A stretch of 59,090 nt of DNA, from contig JAZOOD010000023.1 in the NCBI GenBank assembly GCA_045654805.1, forward strand, positions 1-59,090. Direction: 5' to 3'. This DNA is from CAZNKU01 sp045654805 (GTDB lineage: Bacteria; Bacillota; Clostridia; Monoglobales; Firm-18). Positions 49,881 to 57,519 of this stretch are shown piece by piece. The notes under the pieces were generated by a model. The model was not told the DNA's origin. It was given only the letters and a program-made list of their open reading frames with translations, and ran no database searches. Position 1 is the first letter of the stretch; every line of letters starts with the position of its first letter. The position numbers were made by a program, and so were the translations under genes.

Positions 49881-51245
49881 ATGAACTCTGAAAATATTTT
49901 CAACAAGCACGATATAGTTGATAAGCTTTTTGAGATAGCAAACGAAAGTAACTATATAGACCCTAATTTTTATAATCAATATAATGTAAAAAGAGGTCTG
50001 CGTAATTCCAACGGCACGGGCGTGTTGGTAGGTCTTACAAATATCGGTGACGTTCACGGCTATATTTTTGATGAAAACGAAAAGGTCGAAGTTGAAGGAA
50101 GACTACGCTACCGAGGTATAGATGTTACTGAAATGGTACGCACTTGTATTGAAGAAAACAGATTTGGCTTTGAAGAAACCATTTTCCTTATTACATTTGG
50201 TAAGTTGCCGACCAAATCTCAGTTAACAAGTTTTACAGAGCTTTTAAACGAATCTATGAAATTGCCTCCAAACTTTACTGAGGATATTATACTTAAAAAT
50301 CCCTCTCCGGATATTATGAATAAACTTGCAAAATGCGTTTTGGGACTTTATTCCCACGATAAAAACCCTGACGATTTGTCATTACCAAATCTTATAAGAC
50401 AGTCAATTTTGCTTATCGCAAGGTTCCCTGTAATGATAGCACACGCATATTGTGCAAAATCACATTATACAGATGGCAAAAGCTTGTATCTTCACTCACC
50501 GCAAAAAGGGCTTACCCTTGCTGAAAACTTTCTGTATATGATAAGACCGGACAATAAATATACAGACCTTGAGGCAAAGGTACTTGACCTTGCACTTATA
50601 CTGCATGCAGAGCATGGTGCAGGTAACAACTCCACATTTGTAACCAAAGTGGTTTCCTCAACAGGGACTGACACGTATTCTGCTATTGCAGCTTCCGTAG
50701 GCTCTTTGAAAGGACCTAAACACGGCGGTGCGAACAATAGAGTTATCGGTATGATGGAAGAAATCAAGTCAAACGTAAAAAATTGGAACAATGACGATGA
50801 ACTCAAGGCGTATATTACGAAAATCCTTAATAAAGAGGCCTATGATAGGTCCGGCTTGGTTTACGGTATGGGGCATGCAGTTTATACTCTTTCCGACCCA
50901 CGTGCAGTATTACTTAAGGAATATGCCGAAAAGCTGGCAAAAGCCAAAAATTGCGAAAAGGAATTTGAACTGTATAAATCAATAGAACGACTTACACCGC
51001 AATTGTTCCACGAAATCAAGGGACACAATCAGGCACTTGCTGCAAACGTGGACTTTTACAGTGGCTTTGTTTACAATATGCTTGGTATTCAGAGCGAACT
51101 TTATACCCCTCTTTTCGCTATGGCAAGAATCGTAGGATGGTGTGCTCACAGAATTGAAGAGGTTATGACTAATAATAAGATTATAAGGCCAGCCTATAAA
51201 AGCGTTGCCAAGAAAGGTCAATATATCCCTATTGATAAAAGATAA
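49881..51245 (+). CDS. Citrate synthase family protein
   Basis: A 454-residue protein from the ATG at 49881, the first start downstream of the promoter with a site (GTGGTGAT 4 nt upstream). The type II-like citrate synthase pattern is GRLRYRGIDVTEMVRTC, LHAEHGAGNNSTFVTKVV with the first catalytic His, GSLKGPKHGGANNRVIGMM with the second, and GLVYGMGHAVYTLSDPRA. The N-terminus is longer than in the basic form, as in clostridial enzymes of this group. It condenses acetyl-CoA with oxaloacetate; 2-methylcitrate synthase cannot be ruled out. No other TCA gene is adjacent. Confidence 0.9.
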   Translation: MNSENIFNKHDIVDKLFEIANESNYIDPNFYNQYNVKRGLRNSNGTGVLVGLTNIGDVHGYIFDENEKVEVEGRLRYRGIDVTEMVRTCIEENRFGFEETIFLITFGKLPTKSQLTSFTELLNESMKLPPNFTEDIILKNPSPDIMNKLAKCVLGLYSHDKNPDDLSLPNLIRQSILLIARFPVMIAHAYCAKSHYTDGKSLYLHSPQKGLTLAENFLYMIRPDNKYTDLEAKVLDLALILHAEHGAGNNSTFVTKVVSSTGTDTYSAIAASVGSLKGPKHGGANNRVIGMMEEIKSNVKNWNNDDELKAYITKILNKEAYDRSGLVYGMGHAVYTLSDPRAVLLKEYAEKLAKAKNCEKEFELYKSIERLTPQLFHEIKGHNQALAANVDFYSGFVYNMLGIQSELYTPLFAMARIVGWCAHRIEEVMTNNKIIRPAYKSVAKKGQYIPIDKR

Positions 51246-51262
51246 TTTAATATCAAAATAAG

Positions 51263-51297
51263 ACCAAATGGATGCCATATCCATTTGGTTTTAAATA
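51263..51297 (+). terminator. Terminator of the citrate synthase gene
   Basis: ACCAAATGGAT / ATCCATTTGGT with a 5-nt loop and TTTAAATATTTT. Confidence 0.85.
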
Positions 51298-51312
51298 TTT
51301 TACAAAAAAGTC

Positions 51313-51341
51313 TTGCATTCTAAAAAAAATTATGATATAAT
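51313..51341 (+). promoter_or_regulatory. Promoter of the tRNA pair
   Basis: TTGCAT and TATAAT with a 17-bp spacer, 31 bp before tRNA-Glu. Confidence 0.7.
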
Positions 51342-51372
51342 ATATTAGTCTTTGAAAAGGATATAGGTATTC

Positions 51373-51447
51373 GGCTCATTGGTCAAGCGGTTAAGACTCC
51401 GCCCTCTCACGGCGGCAACAGGGGTTCGAATCCCCTATGAGTCACCA
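51373..51447 (+). tRNA. tRNA-Glu (CUC)
   Basis: The acceptor arms GGCTCAT/ATGAGTC pair (one G-U), the anticodon stem CCGCC/GGCGG carries loop CTCTCAC with anticodon CTC, and GGGGTTCGAATCCCC is the T arm. CCA is encoded. The CUC anticodon is the less common Glu isoacceptor, so a UUC tRNA must lie elsewhere. Confidence 0.95.
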
Positions 51448-51462
51448 TTTTCAACTTAATAT

Positions 51463-51539
51463 GGACCTTTAGCTCAGTTGGTTAGAGCAACCGGCTCATA
51501 ACCGGTCGGTCCGGGGTTCGAGTCCCTGAAGGTCCACCA
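51463..51539 (+). tRNA. tRNA with CAU anticodon (Met or Ile2)
   Basis: A 77-nt tRNA: acceptor GGACCTT/AAGGTCC, D arm with GCTCAGTTGGTTAGAGC, anticodon stem ACCGG/CCGGT with loop CTCATAA, T arm CGGGGTTCGAGTCCCTG and encoded CCA. CAU can be elongator Met or a lysidine-modified Ile2 reading AUA; the body is like the GGACCTTTAGCTCAG class seen for both. It is not an initiator form, since the 1-72 pair is G-C. Confidence 0.92.
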
Positions 51540-51546
51540 ACACAAA

Positions 51547-51590
51547 AACCTTGTATTTACTGAAAAACTCAGTATTTACAAGGTTTTTTA
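51547..51590 (+). terminator. Terminator of the tRNA operon
   Basis: AACCTTGTA..ACTGA / TCAGT..TACAAGGTT with a 3x3 internal loop, followed by TTTTTATTG. Confidence 0.88.
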
Positions 51591-51632
51591 TTGTTTTGCA
51601 TTAATCAATAATAAGCAATTATACGCAAAAAG

Positions 51633-51654
51633 TGTAGTCAAAATGTAGTCAAAA
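51633..51654. repeat. Tandem 11-bp repeat TGTAGTCAAAA (x2), possible att remnant
   Basis: Two exact copies of TGTAGTCAAAA sit head to tail, about 95 bp downstream of the CAU tRNA. Such GTAGTCAAA repeats occur at the integrase end of tRNA-associated prophages and conjugative elements in clostridia (from memory). No integrase gene remains, so this would be a scar. Confidence 0.4.
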
Positions 51655-51678
51655 TTTCTGCGTATTATATTTCGTTGC

Positions 51679-51750
51679 TCATTTCGACAAATTCTTGTTG
51701 TCAAGCAAATCTGCAGTAAGCTCTATATGTAAGCCTTCTGTTTCTGCCAT
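51679..51750 (-). CDS. Possible 23-residue peptide or truncated gene start
   Basis: A short frame MAETEGLHIELTADLLDNKN-LSK on the minus strand with a reasonable site (AAGAAAGGATGTGG) 4-8 nt before the ATG. It sits between the tRNA-linked tandem repeat and the lipoprotein terminator. I do not recognise it; it may be the N-terminal scrap of a gene lost with a mobile element. Confidence 0.35.
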   Translation of the reverse strand: MAETEGLHIELTADLLDNKNLSK

Positions 51751-51785
51751 AAAACCACATCCTTTCTTGTTTTTAAGCATAAGAA

Positions 51786-51810
51786 AAGCACCTTCATATT
51801 GAAGATGCTT
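51786..51810 (-). terminator. Hairpin upstream of the 23-residue frame
   Basis: AAGCA.CTTCA / TGAAG.TGCTT with one mismatch, followed on the minus strand by TTTTCTTATG. It looks like a terminator remnant. Confidence 0.45.
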
Positions 51811-51833
51811 AATATTAAGAATATTTTTATGTA

Positions 51834-51862
51834 AGCAAAAAGCACACTGTGTTAGTGTGCTT
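51834..51862 (-). terminator. Terminator of the 51867 lipoprotein gene
   Basis: AAGCACACT / AGTGTGCTT, 5-nt loop, followed on the minus strand by TTTTGC. Confidence 0.75.
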
Positions 51863-51866
51863 AATC

Positions 51867-52499
51867 TTATAATCCTGTTGTATCATTAGTGGTTGTGTCA
51901 TTGGGATTAAAATACAAAATTGTATGTTTAATTTTATAATTATCGCCAGATAATATATGAATTACACCAATGTTATCATTTTCCCAACTTGTATTATATT
52001 CAACATCACCATAACGTAACGCTAATCCAGGGTCGTTTTTAAATATCTCCCTGGTCCAATTTACTTCATTTGTAATGGGGTTCCCATATTTTTCTATTAA
52101 AGAGCCATTGATATTATTAAAATCATCAATATAAGAGTTTTCATTAGTGTGTGTATCCTCTATGGTATACATTCCCCCGCAAAACCCATTTTCATTGAAA
52201 ATATATGTAACACTAGTATTATATGTCATCAGTCTAATGTTTTCATACCCAAGCCCCTCATCGGTTTTGGCATAGTATTCATCGCCTTCCAGTCTTACAA
52301 TAGCATCAACACTATCACCCCAATTTGCATATCTAAAAACACCATTCATTGGTTTTTCTTCGCTTGGGGGTTCATTAGAACCAATGTTTCCTGTCTGTTT
52401 TATGTCAGTATTGCCCGTTTCTGTTTGTTCATCATTACTACATCCAACAACTGAAAAACTCAACGTAACAACCAATAAAAAAGCAAGTAATTTCTTCAT
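51867..52499 (-). CDS. Lipoprotein of unknown function
   Basis: A 210-residue protein from the ATG at 52499 (GGAGG 6 nt upstream). The signal peptide ends in a lipobox SVVGCSND, with Cys at about residue 20. A polar linker (TETGNTDIKQTGNIGSNEPP) precedes a globular region with FRYANWGDSVDAIVRLEGDE, TYNTSVTYIFNENGFCGGMY and IEKYGNPITNEVNW, reminiscent of small exported beta-sheet proteins. It should be anchored to the outer face of the membrane. I do not recognise the family. Confidence 0.72.
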   Translation of the reverse strand: MKKLLAFLLVVTLSFSVVGCSNDEQTETGNTDIKQTGNIGSNEPPSEEKPMNGVFRYANWGDSVDAIVRLEGDEYYAKTDEGLGYENIRLMTYNTSVTYIFNENGFCGGMYTIEDTHTNENSYIDDFNNINGSLIEKYGNPITNEVNWTREIFKNDPGLALRYGDVEYNTSWENDNIGVIHILSGDNYKIKHTILYFNPNDTTTNDTTGL

Positions 52500-52525
52500 A
52501 GTAATCCTCCAATACATTTTTTACC

Positions 52526-52554
52526 ATTATATAACATTACCCCAAAAAAAGCAA
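52526..52554 (-). promoter_or_regulatory. Promoter of the 51867 lipoprotein gene
   Basis: TTGCTT and TATAAT on the minus strand with a 17-bp spacer, 26 bp before the ATG. Confidence 0.6.
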
Positions 52555-52697
52555 TACTACATACCATAAAAAACTTGCATTTGAGAAGGTATTTCCGACT
52601 TTTCTGTTTGAGTATTATCCAAAAGCAGATAAAAATCCCAGTAATACAAACAGAACGCTGAGTTTATATGATATACATCCAAATTTTACATACCCTC

Positions 52698-52726
52698 TTG
52701 AAAAAATACATAAAATGGTGTATAAT
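52698..52726 (+). promoter_or_regulatory. Promoter of the ceramidase-like gene
   Basis: TTGAAA and TATAAT with a 17-bp spacer, 31 bp before the ATG at 52758. Confidence 0.7.
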
Positions 52727-52757
52727 CCAGTTATAATTCTTTTGGGAGGAATACATT

Positions 52758-54110
52758 ATGAATAAAATTAAGAGTGGTTTTTCAAGACTTTGTATTACAC
52801 CGCCCCTTGAAACCCCTATTTCAGGATATTATGAAGCACGATATACTAAAGGTATATTGGATGACCTGTATGTATCAGCAGTAGCTTTTGATGACGGTAA
52901 TAAAAAGGCTGTGGTTCTGGCAGTTGACACTATTATGTTTTCACAGATACAGTGTGACGGTTACAGGAAGATAATTGCAGACTTTTGTGACATACCTATG
53001 GAATCTATATTTATAAACTGTTCACATACTCATACAGGCCCTATGATTGGTGAGGATTTTGCTTCGGATTTGTGCGGTAATCCCCTGTATGATGAATTTA
53101 TTGGAATCCAGATGAGGGACGCAGCAAAGCTTGCAATAGAAGATATATGCGAATCAAAGTTCTATGTTGCACAGGGCGAGGCTAAAAACATTTCCTTTAT
53201 ACGCAGATTTAGAATGAAGGACGGTAGCGTACAGACAAATCCAGGTGTGGGAAACCCGAATATTGACCATGCACTTGGCAAACCTAATGAAACAGTTAAG
53301 CTTTTAAAAATAGAAAGAAAAGATGCCGATGATATTTTTATCGTAAATTTTGGTGTTCATCCCGACACAATAGGCGGGGAATACATAAGTGCTGATTATC
53401 CGGGATTTGTATGCTCTACAATTGAAGATGCAGTTGAAGATACAAAATGTATGTTCCTTCTTGCCCCGCAGGGTGATGTAAACCATATTAACCCCAATCC
53501 AAAAAAAGGTGACAGCAACGGCCTTCACGATACATTTGACGGTTGTCCGCGAGGATATGAACACGCAAAGCATATGGGTAGAGTTATTGCTGGTGCTGTT
53601 TTACAGATTTGCGGCAAGGCAACAGAAATCGAGGCAGACGACATTAAATACTCAGTAAAAACAGTTGTTTGTCCATCCAATCAGGAAAATGACAAACTTG
53701 ATGAAGCTAGAAAGATAGTTGAAATTCACGAAAGCGGACGCGATGACGAACTGCCGTACAAGGCAATGGAACTTACAACGGTTGTTGCAGAGGCTACACG
53801 TATTGTTGAATTGGAAAACGGCCCCGATTCATATTCCTTTACACTATCAGCAATTAAAATAGGGGATATGGTATTTGCAGGAATTCCTGGAGAGCCTTTT
53901 ACAGAAATTGCAAACAGAATATATACAGAATCACCTTTCGACACAACTATTCTTTGCTGCCTAACAAACGGTGGTGACTCCTACTTCCCCACAAGCAGTG
54001 CATATGAAGAGGGCGGATATGAAGCAAGAACATCCCGCCTCAAAAAGGGTGCGGATGACATCATTGTTAACGGTACAACACAACTACTTAATGAAATAAA
54101 GAACATATAA
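52758..54110 (+). CDS. Neutral/alkaline ceramidase-like metallohydrolase
   Basis: A 450-residue protein with GGGAGG 7 nt before the ATG. The N-terminal half follows the neutral ceramidase pattern: GFSRLCITPPLETPISGYYE, FINCSHTHTGP with the zinc-binding His-x-His, and VNFGVHPDTIGGEYISADYPG. FLLAPQGDVNHINPNPKKG resembles the active-site loop. There is no signal peptide, so it is likely cytoplasmic, unlike secreted ceramidases. The natural substrate may be another amide or a sugar-related compound; many gut Firmicutes have this family in glycan loci. Single-gene unit. Confidence 0.82.
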   Translation: MNKIKSGFSRLCITPPLETPISGYYEARYTKGILDDLYVSAVAFDDGNKKAVVLAVDTIMFSQIQCDGYRKIIADFCDIPMESIFINCSHTHTGPMIGEDFASDLCGNPLYDEFIGIQMRDAAKLAIEDICESKFYVAQGEAKNISFIRRFRMKDGSVQTNPGVGNPNIDHALGKPNETVKLLKIERKDADDIFIVNFGVHPDTIGGEYISADYPGFVCSTIEDAVEDTKCMFLLAPQGDVNHINPNPKKGDSNGLHDTFDGCPRGYEHAKHMGRVIAGAVLQICGKATEIEADDIKYSVKTVVCPSNQENDKLDEARKIVEIHESGRDDELPYKAMELTTVVAEATRIVELENGPDSYSFTLSAIKIGDMVFAGIPGEPFTEIANRIYTESPFDTTILCCLTNGGDSYFPTSSAYEEGGYEARTSRLKKGADDIIVNGTTQLLNEIKNI

Positions 54111-54169
54111 TTATAAGTATTGAGTAATATATTTACAGTGTGGAGATATACAACAATAACAAAATAATA

Positions 54170-54197
54170 CAAAAAACCTTGTGTAACAAGGCTTTTT
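54170..54197. terminator. Bidirectional hairpin between the ceramidase-like and XRE genes
   Basis: CCTTG / CAAGG with a 5-nt loop; T-runs on both sides (GCTTTTTG on plus, GGTTTTTTG on minus). Confidence 0.6.
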
Positions 54198-54203
54198 GTA
54201 TTA

Positions 54204-54419
54204 TTATTTCAAGTTATTTGTCAATCCTAAAAGATAGTCAGCAGAAATACCGAAAAACAAGCATATTTCCCTAATATCTCCTATGCTGGGCTCATACCGA
54301 TTGTGTTCCATATATGAAATTTTTCTTTGAGTCATATTAAGTGCTTTTCCCAAATCTGTTTGTGTCATATTCCGGTCTTCTCGTAAATTTCTTATCTTTT
54401 CACCAATAGTAATATCCAT
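54204..54419 (-). CDS. Small XRE-family regulator
   Basis: A 71-residue protein, nearly all helix-turn-helix: GEKIRNLREDRNMTQTDLGK, ALNMTQRKISYMEHNRYEPS, then ICLFFGISADYLLGLT. The ATG at 54419 has GGTGATTGG nearby. It is divergent from the GGDEF gene and a dyad TAGACG...CGTCTA spans that gene's promoter, so it probably represses both. Confidence 0.85.
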   Translation of the reverse strand: MDITIGEKIRNLREDRNMTQTDLGKALNMTQRKISYMEHNRYEPSIGDIREICLFFGISADYLLGLTNNLK

Positions 54420-54444
54420 ACCAATCACCATATTTAATTTAACA

Positions 54445-54486
54445 TAGACGGAAACTTTCTATTGACTTTTAGATGTAAAACGTCTA
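54445..54486. promoter_or_regulatory. Possible operator dyad overlapping the GGDEF promoter
   Basis: TAGACG (54445-54450) and CGTCTA (54481-54486) are inverted about 54465; the right arm runs into the -10 box and the left lies beside the -35. A natural target for the adjacent XRE regulator. Confidence 0.45.
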
Positions 54487-54490
54487 TAAT
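54462..54490 (+). promoter_or_regulatory. Promoter of the GGDEF gene
   Basis: TTGACT and TATAAT with a 17-bp spacer, 45 bp before the ATG. Confidence 0.7.
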
Positions 54491-54535
54491 TAGTTTGTCT
54501 GTTAATTATGGAAATGATACGCAAGGAGTTTTACT

Positions 54536-55114
54536 ATGGTTAATTTTATCATTTTCTTTTTATTTATTATTGAAACAATTACAATAATTATATTACTGAC
54601 AATATTATATAAACAATCCAACAATAATTATCAAAATCAATTAGCCGAATTAGAAAAATTGCATAATATGGCATTTACTGATGTACTGACAAAAATCCCA
54701 AATCGAGCAGCCTATAACAGACATATTTCAAAACTACAAAAATCCATGGGCAAAGCAGATAAAACATCAGGCATTATACTTTTAGATATAGATAATTTTA
54801 AAGAAATTAACGATGTATACGGACATTTAGCAGGAGATAAAACATTGCAATCTATTTCAGCAGTTCTCCAAGAAATTTTTTCCGGAGTAAATTACAGCAT
54901 ATACCGTATTGGCGGAGATGAATTTGCCGTTATAGCAGAAAACGCAATTGAAAAAGAAATTATTGACCTTCTGCTGGAGGTAAGAGAGTACGAAGGAAAT
55001 AGTGGAATATATATATCCAAAGGTTACGCTATAATTCACGATAAGGAATCTTTCCAAGATGCATTTTCCAAGGCAGACGAAATGCTGTATGCAGATAAAT
55101 ATTCCAGAAAGTAA
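54536..55114 (+). CDS. Membrane-bound diguanylate cyclase (GGDEF)
   Basis: A 192-residue protein with AAGGAG 9 nt before the ATG. One membrane helix (residues 3-25, IIFFLFIIETITIIILLTIL), a short linker, then a GGDEF domain: AFTDVLTKIPNRAAYNRHIS, LLDIDNFKEINDVYGHLAGD and the intact active site GGDEF at 126-130. The I-site RxxD is not evident before it. There is no sensory domain, so its activity may be set by expression through the divergent XRE gene. It makes c-di-GMP if active. Confidence 0.9.
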   Translation: MVNFIIFFLFIIETITIIILLTILYKQSNNNYQNQLAELEKLHNMAFTDVLTKIPNRAAYNRHISKLQKSMGKADKTSGIILLDIDNFKEINDVYGHLAGDKTLQSISAVLQEIFSGVNYSIYRIGGDEFAVIAENAIEKEIIDLLLEVREYEGNSGIYISKGYAIIHDKESFQDAFSKADEMLYADKYSRK

Positions 55115-55174
55115 AAGCCTCATAGAATTCTAAAGCTGTACAATTAAGGAAATCATTGTTGTCTAATCATAATA

Positions 55175-55217
55175 AAAAGGTGTGACAAAAATCAAATTTG
55201 TCACACCTTTTTTAAAA
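55175..55217. terminator. Bidirectional terminator between the GGDEF and Cys-cluster genes
   Basis: AAAAGGTGTGACAAA / TTTGTCACACCTTTT, small loop, T-runs on both strands; it overlaps the 3' end of the minus-strand gene. Confidence 0.88.
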
Positions 55218-55700
55218 AATCTCAAATTCCTTTATTATCTTCTGTGTTTCTTCAATATATTTTTTGGTAACTTTAAATTTGCTGAGGATATTAAAAACTT
55301 TTTTAGTATTTTCCACAAATTTATGGTCATACTCCTCAAGGGTTATATTCCCCGCTGCCAAAGGGCATATATGTACTGCACGAAGGTCGTTTTTTAAACC
55401 TCCGTCACATTTAAAAAGAGGAAAGATTCTACATGATAACGGTCTCTTTTTACGGTCACAAGTACCGTCACAAATTGCAATTTTAACCGGATTTCCGTCA
55501 ATTATAAAGTCGCTGTCATATATCTCAAGCCAATCCTCTGTACCATCATACATCTGTTCTTCAAAAGGGAAAAGGTACATACCTGTTTCACCGTCACCTT
55601 CACAGCATGCCGCACCGCACAACTGTCCGCAATCAACCCCTATGGGGGTAATATTTTCAAGCTTCTTATATAAATATTTGTATAACTTTTTTGCATTCAT
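55212..55700 (-). CDS. YkgJ-like cysteine cluster protein
   Basis: A 162-residue protein with the zinc/iron-chelating cysteine cluster pattern: GVDCGQLCGAACCEGDGETG at about residues 21-40, then ICDGTCDRKKRPLSCRIFPL and HICPLAAGNIT. Members may coordinate a metal cluster; role unknown. Its ATG is 2 bp after the patatin stop, so the two genes form an operon. Confidence 0.8.
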   Translation of the reverse strand: MNAKKLYKYLYKKLENITPIGVDCGQLCGAACCEGDGETGMYLFPFEEQMYDGTEDWLEIYDSDFIIDGNPVKIAICDGTCDRKKRPLSCRIFPLFKCDGGLKNDLRAVHICPLAAGNITLEEYDHKFVENTKKVFNILSKFKVTKKYIEETQKIIKEFEIF

Positions 55701-55702
55701 AA

Positions 55703-56542
55703 CTAAAACAACCCTTTTATCTTATCTAAATTCTCAATAGCAAGATTATATCCGTATCTGTAAACTGTCTCCATTTTATCTAAATTCTTTTCAAAAGAGG
55801 CTATTTGAGTTTCCTTGCTTGGACGAAAAACAATCGCCTTTCCATCTTCCTCTAACTTTTTACAGTAAGCAAGCTGTTCGTTATACATTTTGTGCCTACG
55901 AAGCATAGCTTTTGCAACCTCGGGATATTTCCTTTTGAAAAGTCTTGACGCAAACTTAACTCCCCTAGACATAGTTTTTACATAATCCTCCGTACGTGTA
56001 AGTACAATGAGCATTTTTTCATTGCCGTCCTCATATGCCTTTTTGGCAGGTATGGAGTCTGTTATTCCGCCGTCAAAATACTTCTCATCCCCTAATTTGA
56101 TTGCAGGGAATGCAATGGGCAAAGCACATGTAGCCTTAAGCATCGCAAAGGTAGGTTCTATATCCTTTCCGTCAAGATATTCCACCTCACCGGTACGGGC
56201 ATTAGTTACGCCAACCCTCACTTTCGCAGGATTTAAATAAAATTCATCCCAGTCAAATGGGTAAAGTTCGTTACCGATCGTTTCATAAGCAAATTTTAAA
56301 CCAAACAAACTTCGATCGGAAAAATAATTCCTCATACCTATATATTTTTTATCGTGTCGGTGTTTTTTAATAACATCGTGGGCTCTTCCCCTTTGCTTGG
56401 AAAGGTATGAGAAACCGTGAGTAATGCCAGCTGACACACCTATAACATAGTCGAAATTTATGTTGTTATCCAACAAAGCATCCATTACACCGCAGGAAAA
56501 TATTGGTCTGAAGGTACCACCCTCTAAAACTAATGCCGGCAA
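55703..56542 (-). CDS. Patatin-like phospholipase
   Basis: A 279-residue protein starting at the TTG at 56542 with AAAGGAGA upstream. The patatin dyad is present: GVSAG with Ser37 and DGG with Asp157 (KYFDGGITDS); the oxyanion-type LVLEGGTFRPIFSCGVMDA is at the N-terminus. It lacks a signal peptide or membrane segment. It likely hydrolyses acyl chains of membrane lipids. It resembles the RssA/YjjU group. It heads a two-gene unit with the Cys-cluster gene. Confidence 0.9.
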   Translation of the reverse strand: MPALVLEGGTFRPIFSCGVMDALLDNNINFDYVIGVSAGITHGFSYLSKQRGRAHDVIKKHRHDKKYIGMRNYFSDRSLFGLKFAYETIGNELYPFDWDEFYLNPAKVRVGVTNARTGEVEYLDGKDIEPTFAMLKATCALPIAFPAIKLGDEKYFDGGITDSIPAKKAYEDGNEKMLIVLTRTEDYVKTMSRGVKFASRLFKRKYPEVAKAMLRRHKMYNEQLAYCKKLEEDGKAIVFRPSKETQIASFEKNLDKMETVYRYGYNLAIENLDKIKGLF

Positions 56543-56737
56543 AATTTCATCTCCTTTTAGTTAGTTTAAAAGACTTATTCACATATGGATTTGAAATAAA
56601 TTTTCAGTCCCATTATGCAGAACAAATTGTATATATAAATATTATACCACTTTTATAAAAAATGGCAATCTTTCTTTTGAAAAATTACCATATATAAACA
56701 ATTATATTGTTTTCTTGTCTGTCCAAAATGCTCTTTT

Positions 56738-56785
56738 GTCGTTAATCTAACGACTTTGTACAATCTTATTATACCTATCAGGTAT
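56738..56785. repeat. Two triloop palindromes with ATC centres
   Basis: GTCGTTA-ATC-TAACGAC (56738-56754) and ATACCT-ATC-AGGTAT (56771-56785) lie 16 bp apart in the gap after the symporter remnant. Stems differ but the loop is the same. Function unknown. Confidence 0.5.
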
Positions 56786-56803
56786 CGCAAATAAAACAGC
56801 AAG

Positions 56804-57252
56804 CTATTTTAACTTTAAACCGTTTTTTATGTAATACATCGGTCCTCCAACCCACTGCCCTTGTTCATTTTTTCTCTATATTTTAAAGCAAGTAGTATTT
56901 CAGAATATTTTATTATCATACCGAGCAATGCACCAATCCACATCCAGAAAACCGCACCCGGTCCACCTGAAACAATAGCTGTAGCAAACCCGGCAATACT
57001 TCCCGTTCCGATTGTTCCTGCCATTGCGGTAGAAACCGCCTGAAAAGGGGTAACTCCGGAATTGTCTCTTTCATGCTGCTTCTTTGAAAAAATACCTAAA
57101 ATGGTGTCTTTCATCATATATCAGAATTTCACAAACTGTAAAAAGCCTGTCTTAACTGACAGGAATAATACGGTACCCATAAGCAAAGTCAACATAATAG
57201 GTCCCCACACAATACCGTTCACTTTTCCAACAATTAAACTGACTAACTCCAT
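56804..57252 (-). pseudogene. Alanine/sodium symporter (AGCS) remnant
   Basis: The gene starts properly (GGAGG then ATG at 57252; MELVSLIVGKVNGIVWGPIM) and matches the AGCS N-terminus. A TGA follows KF at about codon 42, where relatives continue with a GYMMKDTIL-type sequence, a plausible GGA-to-TGA change. Further on, VSTAMAGTIGTGSIAGFATA and AVFWMWIGALLGMIIKYSE are intact. Near 56850 a frameshift is needed to read QWVGGPMYYIKNGLK, then TAG ends the frame. About 120 of roughly 450 residues remain, so it is inactive. Confidence 0.85.
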
Positions 57253-57274
57253 ATTTTTTCAAATTCCTCCAATG

Positions 57275-57469
57275 TCAAACTGTCTGATTATACAGAAACG
57301 AAGTCCTTTTCATCCGGAAGCAAACAAACCTCATACTTGTTAGTTGAAATAACAAAATCCTCTCAATTACTGCAGATGTAGAAAGATTAATCTTTGCACC
57401 TATATTAGTTGCATTTTCCCTTGCATTTTCTTCTAAAACCTCTAAAATCTGATAATCCAAAGCATCCAT
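57275..57469 (-). pseudogene. Lrp/AsnC-family regulator remnant
   Basis: From an ATG at 57469 (GGAGTG upstream) the first 38 codons give a normal AsnC HTH: ALDYQILEVLEENARENATN then IGAKINLSTSAVIERI. After that the reading departs from the family; an alternative frame carries a protein-like tail KYEVCLLPDEKDFVSV to TAA. The effector-binding domain is missing, so an internal deletion has joined two ends. It precedes the broken symporter, and the pair looks like a lost amino-acid uptake module. Confidence 0.75.
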
Positions 57470-57490
57470 TTCATACACTCCGTTTATTAA

Positions 57491-57519
57491 ATTATATAAA
57501 ATTTGACAAAATATGTAAA
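57491..57519 (-). promoter_or_regulatory. Intact promoter of the decayed AsnC locus
   Basis: TTTACA and TATAAT on the minus strand with a 17-bp spacer, 22 bp before the remnant's ATG. Confidence 0.6.
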
